Origin: Protonemura montana
Lineage: Eukaryota > Arthropoda > Insecta > Plecoptera > Nemouridae
Reading direction: 5' to 3'
Length of the DNA: 64,000 bases
Assembly: GCA_947568835.1 (NCBI GenBank)
Contig: OX387605.1
Location: 7,444,418-7,508,417 of the forward strand
Each line of letters starts with the position of its first letter. Position 1 is the stretch's first letter. Below the pieces are notes generated by a model, which had not been told where the DNA came from, searched no databases, and was given only the letters and a program-made list of their open reading frames with translations. Positions 24,803 through 39,552 of this stretch are shown piece after piece. The position numbers and the translations under genes are program-made.

Positions 24803-26260
24803 TTTCAAACCTAATACTTTTTATCTCTACTAAAAATGTACTCTTGAATCTCACATTTTACACAAAAAGGGCACATTTCTTTGTCACATTTCACTGTCAT
24901 GTGTTATTTTCTTTGGCAAAAAATTCGTACCAAAATAACATTATCAACATAGACTGACAGCACTAGATCCTTGTGATAATTTATTGATTAAGTATTTATC
25001 TATCTCAACCAATCTCAACTACGAAGCTACTATCTTTGCCCACCCAGTCTTTATTGTGGGTATCATGCGAACGTGGGTGCGCCGTTATCACTAGGCTAGT
25101 TACCTACTATCATAAAACTAATCTCAATTTTATTAGGCCCTTTATTATTACAGTCTCTTTGCTAGCCATGGTCCCAAACAAGAGTAAAAAGCGAAAAGGT
25201 CGTTTTTTAATTTCTTGGGCCCTAGGTTTTTTGAGTCTAAATGGTTTCTATAGCCTACCTCGTGACAGAAATCACCATTTCTAAACCCTCTTCTAGAGCA
25301 TATTTTTGTATCCAGTAGAAAAAAATAAATTTCTACCTTTTCTCGTGAGATTGATATTTTAGTGATGTACACTCGTTGATTTTGATAGCAGTGTTTCTTG
25401 TTCGTTTTCACAACCTACGCGGAAATACCCACTTGCGTCAAGATAAGTGTTGCAGATATGGGATATATTGCCCCTAATTGTGATAAAAGATAACTTTTTT
25501 TGTAAAAAAATCGGCCCCGAATAGCAGACATCTCTTGTTTCTTTGTCATTCTGTCATCGACGAATTTTACAAGGACTATATGACCTCGAAGAGATCATTT
25601 TGATCGCGGAAGTTGACTCAAAGAAAACCAACGGCAAACATCAAATTCTGCGAAAAGCCCTACCCAGCGCATCGTTTGTATTTGTTTGTTTTGTTCCGTA
25701 AATTTATGCTCGTTCTCTCAATTATCTCAATTGATGATACGCAACCCTGCCAGTCCTGGATCCCTATTATGTTACTTTTAGTGGAATGGAATGGAAATAC
25801 AGTGGAATGGAGTTAAATGCGGTGGGAAGGCTTCGTTTGGTCCATTATTAGCATTGAAAAAATTCATATTTTATCTCATTTCACTTCATTTCACTGCAAA
25901 AAATTACAGAATAGGGGTCATCCAAGGAGATTTAAAAGGCGTACAAAAGCTTTTTGGTCCTGTGTGTGTGTATATATATATATGTATGGAAACTGATTAC
26001 GTATTCACATAGCTCTTAAATCGACGCCTACTTTATCAATTTCGGTAAGAAGATAATGCAAATGTCGCAACGACTTTCAGACACGTGACGTGAGCTATGT
26101 ACATTAGTGCAAGTGCTAAAATATATCTCGGTTATAATCCCTAGAACCCTATTTATGGCCTTTGGTTATAATATTATTTTTTTCCATTCAAAGTAGAACG
26201 ATGTTCAACTTTCAATAAACAGAGTTCTTTACTTCCCATTGATGGCCCAGTCGTTTGGTT
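24803..26260. other. Intergenic region with a short TG/TA microsatellite
   Basis: No supported exon is seen. A (TG)n(TA)n run lies at about 25962-25985. A TCGGCCCCG string at 25511-25519 resembles the MITE terminus but has no matching partner. Confidence 0.4.
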
Positions 26261-29200
26261 TCACTTATCTCCTTTGGAATGATTAGTGCTACATCTTTCT
26301 GGCGTCAAACGGGGACCGAATTTGCTGGCAGTCCGCGCTGTCCTCGACGACCGTTCGCTCACGGTCCGCGTCGACGAAAACTGACTGCCAGAACCCGCCA
26401 TCGAGACTGACAAGGAATCCCGATGCATTCTAGAGTTGACCAACTTTTCTGGGTCGCTAACGTCGATCCCTTTCTCCCTCATTCGGTTGGTGATCGGCAA
26501 GGGACGGGAAAATCGAACCGGTTCCAATTCCCACAGACGGAGCGCCAAATGTGGGGCGCATTGCTGAACGTATCTCTTCATTTCCCGCATCTCCCGACCG
26601 GGGTGGACTTTCTTCACATGTTTCCCTGGGACCGGACTGGGCGTCTGAACGTCTATCTGACCGTCGTCGACCTCGTCGTAGTCATCTTGCGATTGCAACG
26701 GACCCTGAAGGTCCCCTCGGTGCATTGGAGACGGTGAAGTCGCCCGCGATATGCTCAAGGAGCTGCTGCTACAGCGATAGAAAAACAATAATTTAATGGA
26801 GCTGTGAATTTGTGGAAATCTTTGGCCGATATTTTTGAACGATTCTCAGCGAATGCGCTTTCGTCTGGTAGGCAATTGGGGTAAGATCATGTCCATTTTA
26901 TTTGGGTAATTTAGGTAATGTACTTTCCTTCCGCGTCCTACCAACAAGACAACCAAGACGCAAACGTTCTATTCTAAATGAAATCCATATTTCCATAAAT
27001 GATCCCAGAATTTCGAGCGTTCTGTACTAGCGGCTTAGGACATCAATGAGATAGTGAGGGTTGATCGGACATACTTGGAGGGACTCCTGTTCGACGTGGT
27101 GTTGCTGATTGTGACGTCGGCCTGTCTCCAAGGCGATGGTACGGAAGCGAGGTGTTCCCTCGACGGAGGTGGGAGGAGGGAGTAAGCCGAGTGCCCGTGC
27201 TGCATGAGGTCGCTCTGGTTGAGTTGCAGCATCGCAATGTGTTCACAGCAAGCCACCAGCAACTGCGGTCGCAACCACACGTTGACACCGAGCTCAGAGT
27301 TTAAGTCACGCCTGTTTTCGGTGTGAACGGACGACGCCGATTTCGGAGTTAGAGGAGGATTGACGTCGTCCTGGTTAGCAGGACCTGTGAGAGGCTTCCC
27401 GGAGGAAGGACCAGGGTAGATTGAGCGCGTTCCAAACTCGATTCGTTTCCCGAGAAGGGAGAATGATGGGAAGTTTAGTGACATCGATTGAAGACAGCAT
27501 TGATCTTCCATGTCCCATACCTTTACCACCTGCAAAAGATGAATAATTAATCGTTACATTACAATTGCATACCAAAAAGGGAGCTCGTAATTAATAAAAC
27601 ACTGAAGCCACAGTTTTGGACAAAGCACTGTGAATATTTTCTATTTTTGCGCGATGACCAGGACCATATATACTAGTTATTTATAATTAGTTACTAGTTA
27701 TATCCGAGTATCTTTGGCCAGGACCTTCCATGGTTGAGTGGCCATTTATCTCTCATTGGCCTGCCAGTCTTCAGCTACCTTACCCCATCTCTGGAGCAAC
27801 TGAGCACGGACTTGATGTGACCCAGGATCAAGACGTCGACCACCGCGCTCTTGTGTCCGAAGAACGATACCATTGCCTGCTTGGTGACGACGGGGTTCCA
27901 GACTCTAACCACCTGGTCATTGCTGCCTGTCGCCAGCAGCCGCAGAGTTCGGTCCATGTGGAAGCACCGGATGCCCTAAGACCAGACGCCTGGTTCAAAT
28001 TTACTTCGAAAAAAAACGAATGCCCATTCCGTGATTTGGATCACCGTGAATCACACTGTAAATCCGTTTTGAATTCGAGGTGAGGATTGACAGCTGCCTC
28101 TATTAGACTGGTAGTCGTAGTATGACCATTTTATTTCTGCGTCATTTCAGAACCTCACCACAGGCATTCTACGTTCTTACCCGGGAGAGTTTAAAAATGT
28201 ACGGCGCCTTCCTGCCCGTAAGGTGTCTGATGACGATTGTGGCGAGGGGGTCTTGGCTGCAAGACACCACCGTCTCGTTGTCTGGGAAGTAGGCCACCTG
28301 CCGCACAGCGTCGTTGTGCACGCTCGTGTCCACACTCATCGTCACCCATTCGCCCTGACTCTCGATCTCCTGCAACGCACGTCATGGATGATACCGAGGG
28401 CGATGAGGGCCCTAGTTTATTTTCAAAGATCAACAGCCCTAGTTCTGCAGGGGTAATTAGCAGTAAAAATGTACCAAATTCAGTGCTATTTGAATATTAT
28501 TTAATCTGCGCCTATCTTAGGGGTGAAGAAAATGCTCAACGAGTGTTTAGCTTACTCAACCTAGTCTGATGAAAATGTATTCTTCCAACCAAACCAAGAG
28601 TAGTTTGATGACAGATACTAGTTTCAGACAGTGACAGCATTGCGGTAATCACCTTCCAGTAATACTTGTCGAGCTTATCAGGATGCTTCTTCCTGAACAT
28701 CGACGTCTTCGGCTGGTGAAACCGCATGGTCATGATGTCCCCTTTGTCGTCACCAATGAACAACATCGACGGATTGCCCCCGTGGCTATTTGCGTATGCC
28801 AAACACTGCGGCACGTTCCTCATCCCGGAGACGTGGCAAAGCGGCGCGTGCACCAAGCCTGAGGCGTCAAGCAAGTGGACGGCCCTGTCCGAGGAGACCA
28901 CCAGCAACGCGTGGGCGTCGGGCAGATGGACGCCATCCGTCAGCCACGTCGTCTTGTTGCGACGCTTCGCCTCCCCGCGAGCGTCTACCTCGGCGACGCC
29001 GCTGCTAAGTTGGAGCTTGTAAGAATCGTGCAGACGGAAGTGTCCGTCATAGACGCCGACGCGGCCATACTTCGAGAGGATGGCGTAGCAGAAGCTGGTT
29101 GCTGTCTCGATCGACACGACTTTGATAATGGTTTCGCGCTGAAATTTATAAGGAAGTAGCTGATGGCGACTATTTTATGACAGAAAATGGTATCTGCTAT

Positions 29201-30184
29201 CCTGACAGTCTGGCAAGGGTGTTGCCAGACATAATGCCTCACTAACATCATAATTGGTATTGTTAATAACTTAGCGATGTCCAAATAAAAAAATTGAATG
29301 AAACATCCCCTCAATCGCCATCCAACTTTTAGGTATTTGGGACTAAACGGCTTCAGCTCTGCATCGATCGAAGCCATCATTAATTTATAAAGCTCGCCGC
29401 TCGGCAACTACTAAAATGTGTATAAGTCGCTCTTTTGTCTACATTTCATTACGTCTCATACATTGCAGTGTGGGGTGTCTTTCAGATGCACCCCCGGCGC
29501 TATCGGGCGCCACACGCAGTTGTCGTCGATCTTTTGCTGGATGCGCTTGATGATGTGGTCCAAGACGTCTTCCCACCAAACCACCCCTTGATTGCTCGTG
29601 TCGAGGGTGGAGAACAGTTGTGAGGCACAGAGTGAGAACGCCGTCGACCCTTACCGAGAAATCAATTGTTCGATTAGCTCAAAGTTTTACACGTATATGT
29701 CATATATGTCATATATGTCATATATCTATGTCATTTCTATGCATTATTTCTACTGCACTAACCAATAATAGTGTCGATTGCTTTTACAAACTCGGCTTTC
29801 GCCACCGAATATCCTCGAGTAATATGCTCTTTCGATGTTTTTGATGTTTTCCTGTTGTCTTTCTCTCTACCTTTTGGCTCAAAGAAATGTTTTCGTAATT
29901 CCGAAATATCCTCGGCGTCGAGACGCTGTAAGAAGTCCTCGTCCAAGATATCGCCGTCTTCGTCGATGCTGTTGGATAAATAATTGTTTGAAGATTGTGT
30001 ATTTGTGACCCAGCCTGGTAATCATGATAGGATAATCGATATAGCCGGCGAGTGTAACTGCTATCCCTATCTTTATATAAAGCATGCGCTTACATGGTTA
30101 ACGTGACAGAATTAGCATGCTTATCAAGAATTACCTTCCGCTAGCAAGGTCAGTGTTGAAACTGAAGTGAGAATCTTCTTCCAT
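26261..30184 (-). CDS. EF-hand/WD40 protein, WDR49/EFCAB8/WDY family (eight exons, 757 aa)
   Basis: Coding exons in transcript order: 30184-30135, 29968-29763, 29649-29462, 29138-28653, 28369-28181, 27975-27784, 27529-27075, 26768-26261. Phases (2, 1, 0, 0, 0, 0, 2) close without stops. Residues 17-30 and about 97-110 resemble degenerate EF-hand loops (SIDEDGDILDED; DTSNQGVVWWED). WD40 blades follow (VYDGHFRLHD; GRKAPYIFKL; DQVVRVWNP; VVKVWDMED), with the family-typical order of a WLTD..LP block and a GIRCF..ATGSND block. The last ~170 residues are Ser/Arg-rich and of no recognised domain. Relatives are expressed in ciliated cells or testis; Drosophila WDY is Y-linked. The protein is short for the WDY type. 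The weakest junction is the acceptor of exon 3 (29650-29651). Confidence 0.8.
29691..29727. repeat. Short tandem repeat, 9-bp unit
   Basis: Four near-copies of CATATATGT lie in the intron between exons 2 and 3 of the WD40 gene. Confidence 0.6.
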
Positions 30185-31842
30185 TTGGTAAACACCTTTT
30201 TTAGCTATATGGCATGTAGGATAAGATAACTCATCTAAGGCTCCATCGGCCACGCTCGGTTCTTTGGTATCAATACTCACATGTTGCTAAGCAACGAAAT
30301 TTTTATGAATCGTACATTCACCCTTGAAAATAGTTACTGTGGGAACTTTGGACGTTATAGTTGAGTTAAAAATAAAGACCCTTGATTGAATTTCTCTGAA
30401 CACGAACTTCCAAACTTACCAATAGTATGTTGACCCACAACAACCCGTACTCACAAGTTGTGCAAAAAACTTGTCACCTAGCAGCTCATTGCTGTTTTGG
30501 TCTAAAAAATGTCTTTCTATTTCTTATTTTAAAAATGTAAACTATTAAGTCAAAATTTGATAGGTTTAAACGATTTGATTGGATGTGAAAGGCCATAACA
30601 AACATGCAGTATCTTAAAATTTTGCTTGCGATTTCGACAATCCTTAAATTGATGGTAACTTAATATCAATGTTTTGACTTTGGATTTTGGTTTTGTGACT
30701 AATGGTTTGGTTTCCTTCCGCTTCGGCAGCCTACTTATACCACGTGGGGGGGGCGTGACTAAATTTTGTACACGACATCATTGTGGGTTGACCAAACGAA
30801 ACGAAGGTTGTCCCGTGAATAATTTACGAATGCACCTTGTATAATATTAAACACCGACAGTGACTTGCAGGAAAGTTTTCAGAGCAATCGTTGGAAAAAA
30901 TTCCATTCAGTGTACAGTAAGTCTTCAAACTGACAGCACTGAGGTAGGTCCCAGGTTCAAAGCTGTCATTGTGAGACTTCTTTCAAGTCTTATCTCAAGT
31001 TACTGATACTAGAATAATGCACGGTGTTTTGGTAGTATAAATCAATTAACATAGAGTCAGCGGTTGAGATAATTAACAAACTAATATTTGAGTGTTCGTC
31101 ACAGACCTAATTGTTAAAGCAGCCTATGGGTTTATAACCTTACATTTTGTTCTCCTCAGCACAGACTTTCGGTTGGGTATTCGCGACTGTATCAAACTTT
31201 TAGAGGGCGCAAGGACATTCATTACATCATTTTCATCACTTCTGTCATGGGTACTTATAACAGCTTGTCTCCACTTGTTTTCATTATGATTCATTCTTCA
31301 TTTTGTTATTTGCTTCTCTGAGGTTCTTTCCATTAAAATACACTTGATATGTCAACACCCTGTATATTGCCACACTATTGTTTCCAGTATCAGCATGACC
31401 AACATGACACTGTCGTTTCATAAGCATCAAAACCAGATTAACAATATAAATATCATGTCATGTTGGAATCATTTAGGAGGGGATGAGATACTGATTATGG
31501 AATAGGTATTTAAGTTGTATCACATTTGAATGATTGCACTGGTCTGGAGGTCACTTAAGTCACACTGATGTGTTCATGCTTCTACTCAATATGAACTCAA
31601 TAGGACCACACTCAGAGGCCTAGTACAATCAATCAAAAGGAGCAATTTTAATTCGTAATGAAACCTCAATAGTTTAAATTCAAGTGCATTTGTAGTACTT
31701 GCAGGTACTCATGTTAATCAATTATTATTTTTGCCTAGGATTTAAACAAAGATCCCAACTGACAGAGAAATAAAATCTACCAAAACATCGTCATTATTTG
31801 ACGGTATTAGAGCAACGTTTAAAACGCACCGATATTTCAATC
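30185..31842. other. Intergenic region between the WD40 gene and the peroxidase gene
   Basis: It must contain the promoters of two divergent genes. I see no clear TATA box or exon, and nothing else recognisable. Confidence 0.4.
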
Positions 31843-33076
31843 ATGCTTCTTCCAGGCTGGCAGATATTTGGATCTCTTTGTGCGTTGAGACTTCTCAACT
31901 CCGGTAGATTTGCTTCAATGGTAAAGAAGTCCACTTCTTAATGAAATAGTAATTGCATACTAAGAGTGCCATTTTCTTTTAGTCCTAATTGTTGTTAATG
32001 TCTGATTTACATCTTAGGCTGCAGCAGCAGAAATCGACATCAAAAAGGCAACATCCGTTTATGATTTCACAGTCAAAGACATCAAACATAATGAAGTATC
32101 GCTTGAAAAATACAAGTATGTTGAGTACCAATCCTGAAGTGTATAGAATACCTTTCATAAAATGTAATCTCAAAGTTGGCATGGGGTCAATTAGTGGTCA
32201 GACTATTTAAATCCAATTCCATGCCACAATTTTCTTTAGATTTCTTTTTTTTCTTAACAGCTTTCAGGGCATAAAAGCGCTTTCAGGCGCTTAGAGTAAA
32301 ACATTGGAATTTACAATATTTCTAAATGAGTGTAGTGCAAAGTGACTAATCCATAAACATTTTCACAAGACCAATACCCCAAACAATTGTGTCAAGTAAT
32401 GAAAATGAAAGACAAAAAAAACATGGGTAAAATAGAATTTAAATAATATTTTTCTATCCTTACAACCAGGGGCCACGTCTTGATAATTGTGAACGTTGCA
32501 TCCCAGTGTGGCTTGACCGCTACCAACTACAAAGAGCTGAATGAACTGCACGAGAAGTACAGTGAGTCGAAGGGTCTTCGAATCTTAGGCTTTCCGTGCA
32601 ACCAGTTCAACGGTCAAGAGCCCGGCAATGCGGAGGAAATTGTTTGTTTCGCTGCAAGCCATAACGTGAATTTTGAATTGTTTGAAAAGATTGACGTGAA
32701 TGGTGATAAAGCGTCTCCATTGTGGCAGTACTTGAAGCACAAGCAAGGCGGAACTCTTGGGTCGTAAGTTGTGTCAAGCTCAAGAAGCCTTAGACTTATA
32801 ATGAATTCTTATATACTTATACTTATTTTATTTTATTTTACAGCTTTATAAAATGGAATTTCACCAAGTTCATTGTCGATAAAAACGGACAAGTTGTGGA
32901 ACGACACTCCCCAACAACTGAACCAAACGTAAGTTATCAAATTGTTGTCATAGAATGTAAATTTTAAGAACAAAAGTGGCTCAAGTTGTCTGTATATTTC
33001 TGTATATTTCTGGCAATTTATGCAATATATCATTTGTTTACAGAAACTGGTGGCAAGCTTGGAAAAATACTGGTAA
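31843..33076 (+). CDS. GPX4: Cys-type phospholipid-hydroperoxide glutathione peroxidase, GPx4-like (five exons, 195 aa)
   Basis: Coding exons: 31843-31920, 32018-32115, 32470-32763, 32844-32928, 33044-33076. Phases 0, 2, 2, 0 close. The fold is a complete GPx with VNVASQCG (peroxidatic Cys72, encoded TGT where vertebrate GPx4 has Sec), FPCNQF, GQEPG (Gln108) and KWNFTKF (Trp161, Asn162), so the Cys/Gln/Trp/Asn tetrad is present. It reduces lipid hydroperoxides. Cys versions usually take electrons from thioredoxin rather than glutathione. The oligomerisation loop of GPx1-type enzymes is absent, as in GPx4. Exon 1 encodes a 26-residue leader with Arg and hydrophobic residues, and its last codon is a second ATG (31918). 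This would allow organellar and cytosolic forms. Confidence 0.93.
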
Positions 33077-33188
33077 AATCAGTAAAAAAGGCATGCATTT
33101 TTGGAGGTAGCACCAATATCTATTCTTCTCTCTATTTGATGGTGCCATTGATAGTGTCTTATGCACAAACTCATTCTATTGAGGGCAT

Positions 33189-33804
33189 TCACGGCGTCCA
33201 TATGACTAGTGAATTTATGCCTTTCTCTTCAATATCCTTGCGCCCAGCTCTAGTTATTTCCGTGCCATCATGATTCACAACAACCAATATGGGAACACTG
33301 GTCACACCGTATTTCAACACCAGTTCGCTGGAAAATTAGTAATCAAGTATCAGCTGTAATTTTTAAATGAATATTTTATGGAATAAAGTGTTTACATCAT
33401 ATTAAAATAAAAGTTTAATTACTCGTTGGTGGGGTCGCCAAATGGCACAGTAAACCAATCTCCATGATCTTTGTGAAAATGTTCCATCATCTCTTCCTGA
33501 GACGTATCGGCTGGTACAGATATGATTTGAATGTGGAAATTTAGCTTCCTCCGTGAAAGCTCCTACAAAAATCCCATGGAATATATTTTGCTGCCTACCT
33601 TCATATAAACTGCAAATCAATAGATATGAATAAATTACTCATTACCTCATAAAATTTTCTGAGCTTTTTTACGAACACAACACAGTGTGCCGACCAAGAT
33701 GCATTAAAATAGTACAAAATTATCTTGGCATCCTTTAAAACTTTATCTGCTAAAATCAATTTTCCCATTTTAGATAAAACTTTCTTTCCTTCCATAGTGT
33801 CCAT
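33189..33804 (-). CDS. NXNL2: Nucleoredoxin-like protein 2 (NXNL2/RdCVF2-like) with altered active site (three exons, 145 aa)
   Basis: Coding exons in transcript order: 33804-33646, 33562-33423, 33327-33189; phases 0 and 2 close. The thioredoxin fold of the tryparedoxin/nucleoredoxin type is clear. It has YYFNASW before the active site, SQEEMMEHFHKDHGDW, VPFGDP, YGVTSVP with the cis-Pro, and GTEITRAGRKDIEEKG. This order matches vertebrate NXNL2 (about 156 aa). The usual WCxxC is WSAHC (residues 37-41), so the nucleophilic Cys is Ser and only the second Cys remains. Classical disulfide exchange is therefore not expected. Relatives act as photoreceptor survival or chaperone-like factors. Its stop lies 112 bp from the peroxidase stop on the other strand, and its start is 254 bp from the RPABC1 start. 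Confidence 0.85.
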
Positions 33805-34058
33805 TTCTTTACAAAGCTATAAAAATTATGTTTTTTTTCGATTTGTTTTTATTTTTGGAATTGCTTTGGACGTCACGAATGAAGAAAAGTTGTTCGAATA
33901 TGCGCGGTGTTTTGAGCAACGCCTGCTGATTGCCGCAAGGAGCGATCGTGTAGCCGGCGGTGGTTTTGAGTTACATAGTGCAAGGCTGTGGATCACAAAG
34001 TAAGCGACCGCCATCAAGTCTTAATTTGTGTTTTTGAATACATAAACCTTAAATCGCA
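33805..34058. promoter_or_regulatory. Bidirectional promoter between NXNL2-like and RPABC1 genes
   Basis: Only 254 bp separate the two divergent start codons. The part nearer RPABC1 is more GC-rich. It contains CCGCCAT at 34008-34014 (reverse complement ATGGCGG, a YY1-type core) 45 bp before the RPABC1 ATG. No TATA box is obvious. This fits a TATA-less housekeeping promoter; direct evidence is lacking. Confidence 0.5.
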
Positions 34059-36886
<2,828 letters not shown>

Positions 36887-36955
36887 AACCGGCTGCGAGA
36901 TAAAAAATAACTGAACGAAACAAACTTCTCCTCACAACATCAAAATAAGCTTAGA

Positions 36956-36961
36956 AATAAA
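36956..36961 (+). terminator. RPABC1 polyadenylation signal
   Basis: AATAAA is 70 bp after the stop codon and is followed by an A-rich stretch and a TGTGTTGTGTTT GU-rich element. Confidence 0.65.
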
Positions 36962-38685
36962 AAAAATTGAAAAATTACATGTGTTGTGTTTATTATTTGA
37001 TATTTTGAGTATCATTACTCAATAAATGACTTTAAGTAGCTATATAGCTATATATGTAGCTATTTACATTTAGAAATCTAAATTGGTGGGATTCATTTTT
37101 TTTTTGTTAGTGTATGCTGCTGGTGGCATTAAAAAACTCCACGGGCATGATGAGATTGCTGGCATGACATGCACCCACTTTCAACCTGAAGGTTGATAGG
37201 TGTCTTTGCGATGAGCTTGAATTGATAAGCAGCATTGGGTTTATAGGTTGAGTCACTGTCTCAGGACTAATGTTAAACTGTCTTCCCAAGAATTGTCCAC
37301 CAATGTCTAATGACCACCAAGTAAAGAAATTGCCACCATTATTGTTAAGAAATTACATTTAGTTCTTTCTTGTGTTAGATATCAATAGTGGTTGATATAC
37401 TACTGGTACTGGTATCGCTTAGTTGATATTTTAATACTTATCTCATTAACTGATATATGCATCGATATTTTGAGTTGATAATTTACTTGTAGAGGTTTTT
37501 TAAAAGACAGCTGCAAGCAAAGATACTAGCAATGATACTAGTATACTACAACCTTCAGTGACATCGGGTGGTCACAACAAGTGTTGAGACTATAACATTT
37601 AACATCAGTGCTGTGACTCTGTTGAACTATGAACTCAACGTTACTAGATGTGGGACTTTCCTCAATATAGATATTTTCAAAAAATTAAAAACATGCACAG
37701 GGAATTGGGATAACTTTAGCCGCTCTGACAACCCGTACCTGGCAAAATGGATCTTCAGTCAAGATGACATTGGTGCACTGATTTATTATTTATAAATGGG
37801 TATTGGAAGTGAGTGGCTGGCCAAGGAAAATTGCATTTGGATCATTTAAACAGGATCATTTTGGATCATTTATCCTTAAGCTGCCCCTTGCCCAGTAGTC
37901 TCTTTTATCTTTGGTCTTCACTTTTCAGTGTTAAGCGAAATCGTCAACATACTGACATGTTGAATTAAATATTTTGTGAACATTCCAAATCAAATTGACA
38001 AGAGTCGAAAGCTTGAGTATGCAAAGCCAGGAACGTTGTGCGGGCTGCCTACAACCAGGCGCTCATAACCGTCCAATATTCTCCCTTATCCGCGAAACTA
38101 CAGTAGCATTAATTTCCATTCTTTCGATCAAATTTCAAAATAAGAGCACTGCATACGTGCAAATTTAATAGTCGTTTGCTTTGTCTTCATCATGTTAGTA
38201 ATATTATTTTCTATAACCGTTTTCATTGTCCCATTTTATTACTCAGACTTGAATTACTCGCGCGTTGTAGTAATATAATCGGTGCGTATACCTATTAATT
38301 ATTATCCTATCTTAATGCTACCGTCCATATTTTACCACATGCAAATTATGTGCAGGTGCTATGCGATAGATTTCTATGTGTCTTCCTCCGAAGACAATTT
38401 TTTCCACGAGAATTCCTGCAACAAAAATGTAGTTATTTATTGTGCGGTGCAGACTGTTGTCTGTTGTGGGTTCACATTTAATCGAAAATGTCGTTGAACA
38501 CCCAAATTTGGCACCGATCTGACTTGGCAGAGAAAATACGTCTCTCTACTAACAGAGAAAGCGAGAGACACGCTAAATTTAACGATCGTTTTCTGGGAGC
38601 AAACCCACAAGAGCGCCTTCGTCGTTCGACGAGACGAGAAAAATTAGTTAGTTGTAAACCGTTTGGCCAACTCAATTACCAAATC
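36962..38685. other. Intergenic region before the 2.4-kb tandem array
   Basis: I see no supported gene. Short open stretches occur on both strands (for example 37107-37289 minus and 38488-38706 plus) but match no family I recognise and have no splice context. Confidence 0.4.
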
Positions 38686-39552
38686 GTGATTGCATTTGGT
38701 GTCTGAGTTCGGCCGACGTGCGCTTCCCACTGTTCGCTGGCTTAATTTTGGTTCTTCTTCTATCTTCTAATAACACGGTCAGTGTTTCTACCAAATAAGG
38801 ACGCCCCCCGTTTTAACGCCTCCAGCTATAGAGACAACCATAATAGCTTAGCTGCTTAGACAATCGAGCAATCAGTGCAATCGCCCCTCGTGTACAGGAA
38901 TCCAGCCTCCAGCTATGTACGCGAATCACAGGTATTGACCGTGTAGTCTGTTAAGTTTACTCTTTCACCCAGCTCCTGGACTTCAAATAATATATTTAAG
39001 GTTTCGTGCCGAGAACTGCGAAGATGGGTTGGCATTCTGAAAATCTATTTAGGCTTTCCTTTGATGTAATGTCCAAGCATGTAATGCATGGCATGATTGG
39101 GCGGATTTTTGTACTATTAAGTGTCACCGAATTGATCATGAATTTGTTATTTTGCGGTCCTGACTTCGAGGAATATATTTTCCATGCTCCTAAATGACAT
39201 GAGAACCTCAAAAGAATATGTTGAAAAAATAAATCGGCGAATTTTCCTCACGCGTGTCCGTGGATATAATTAGAACTTATTTTCGAACATTTCCTGGAAA
39301 ATCTTTGAAAATCGCGTCCGGTGGAAGCACGAACGTGAACATCCTCGCCACCGCGTTTCCGCTACGGGACCAAGCGATCTCTGGCCATGTTACCTGACTT
39401 CCGAGAGCCAGGATGACGCGACCTTCTCCTTACTATCCCGAACAATTGAAATGAGTGGGAATTCGGTGGGAAGTTCTCAGTTTCAGCAATAACTCCTCCG
39501 CACGTGTGAGCATCTAAAATCGTTCCATACACAAACGATATCAAACTAATTT

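Noticed and set aside
25505..25525. Another MITE terminus (TCGGCCCCG)
   Set aside because: No partner inverted repeat or interior similarity was found nearby.
37107..37289. Minus-strand exon with GRQFNISPETV
   Set aside because: No recognisable domain, no clear splice sites in agreement, and no neighbouring exons.
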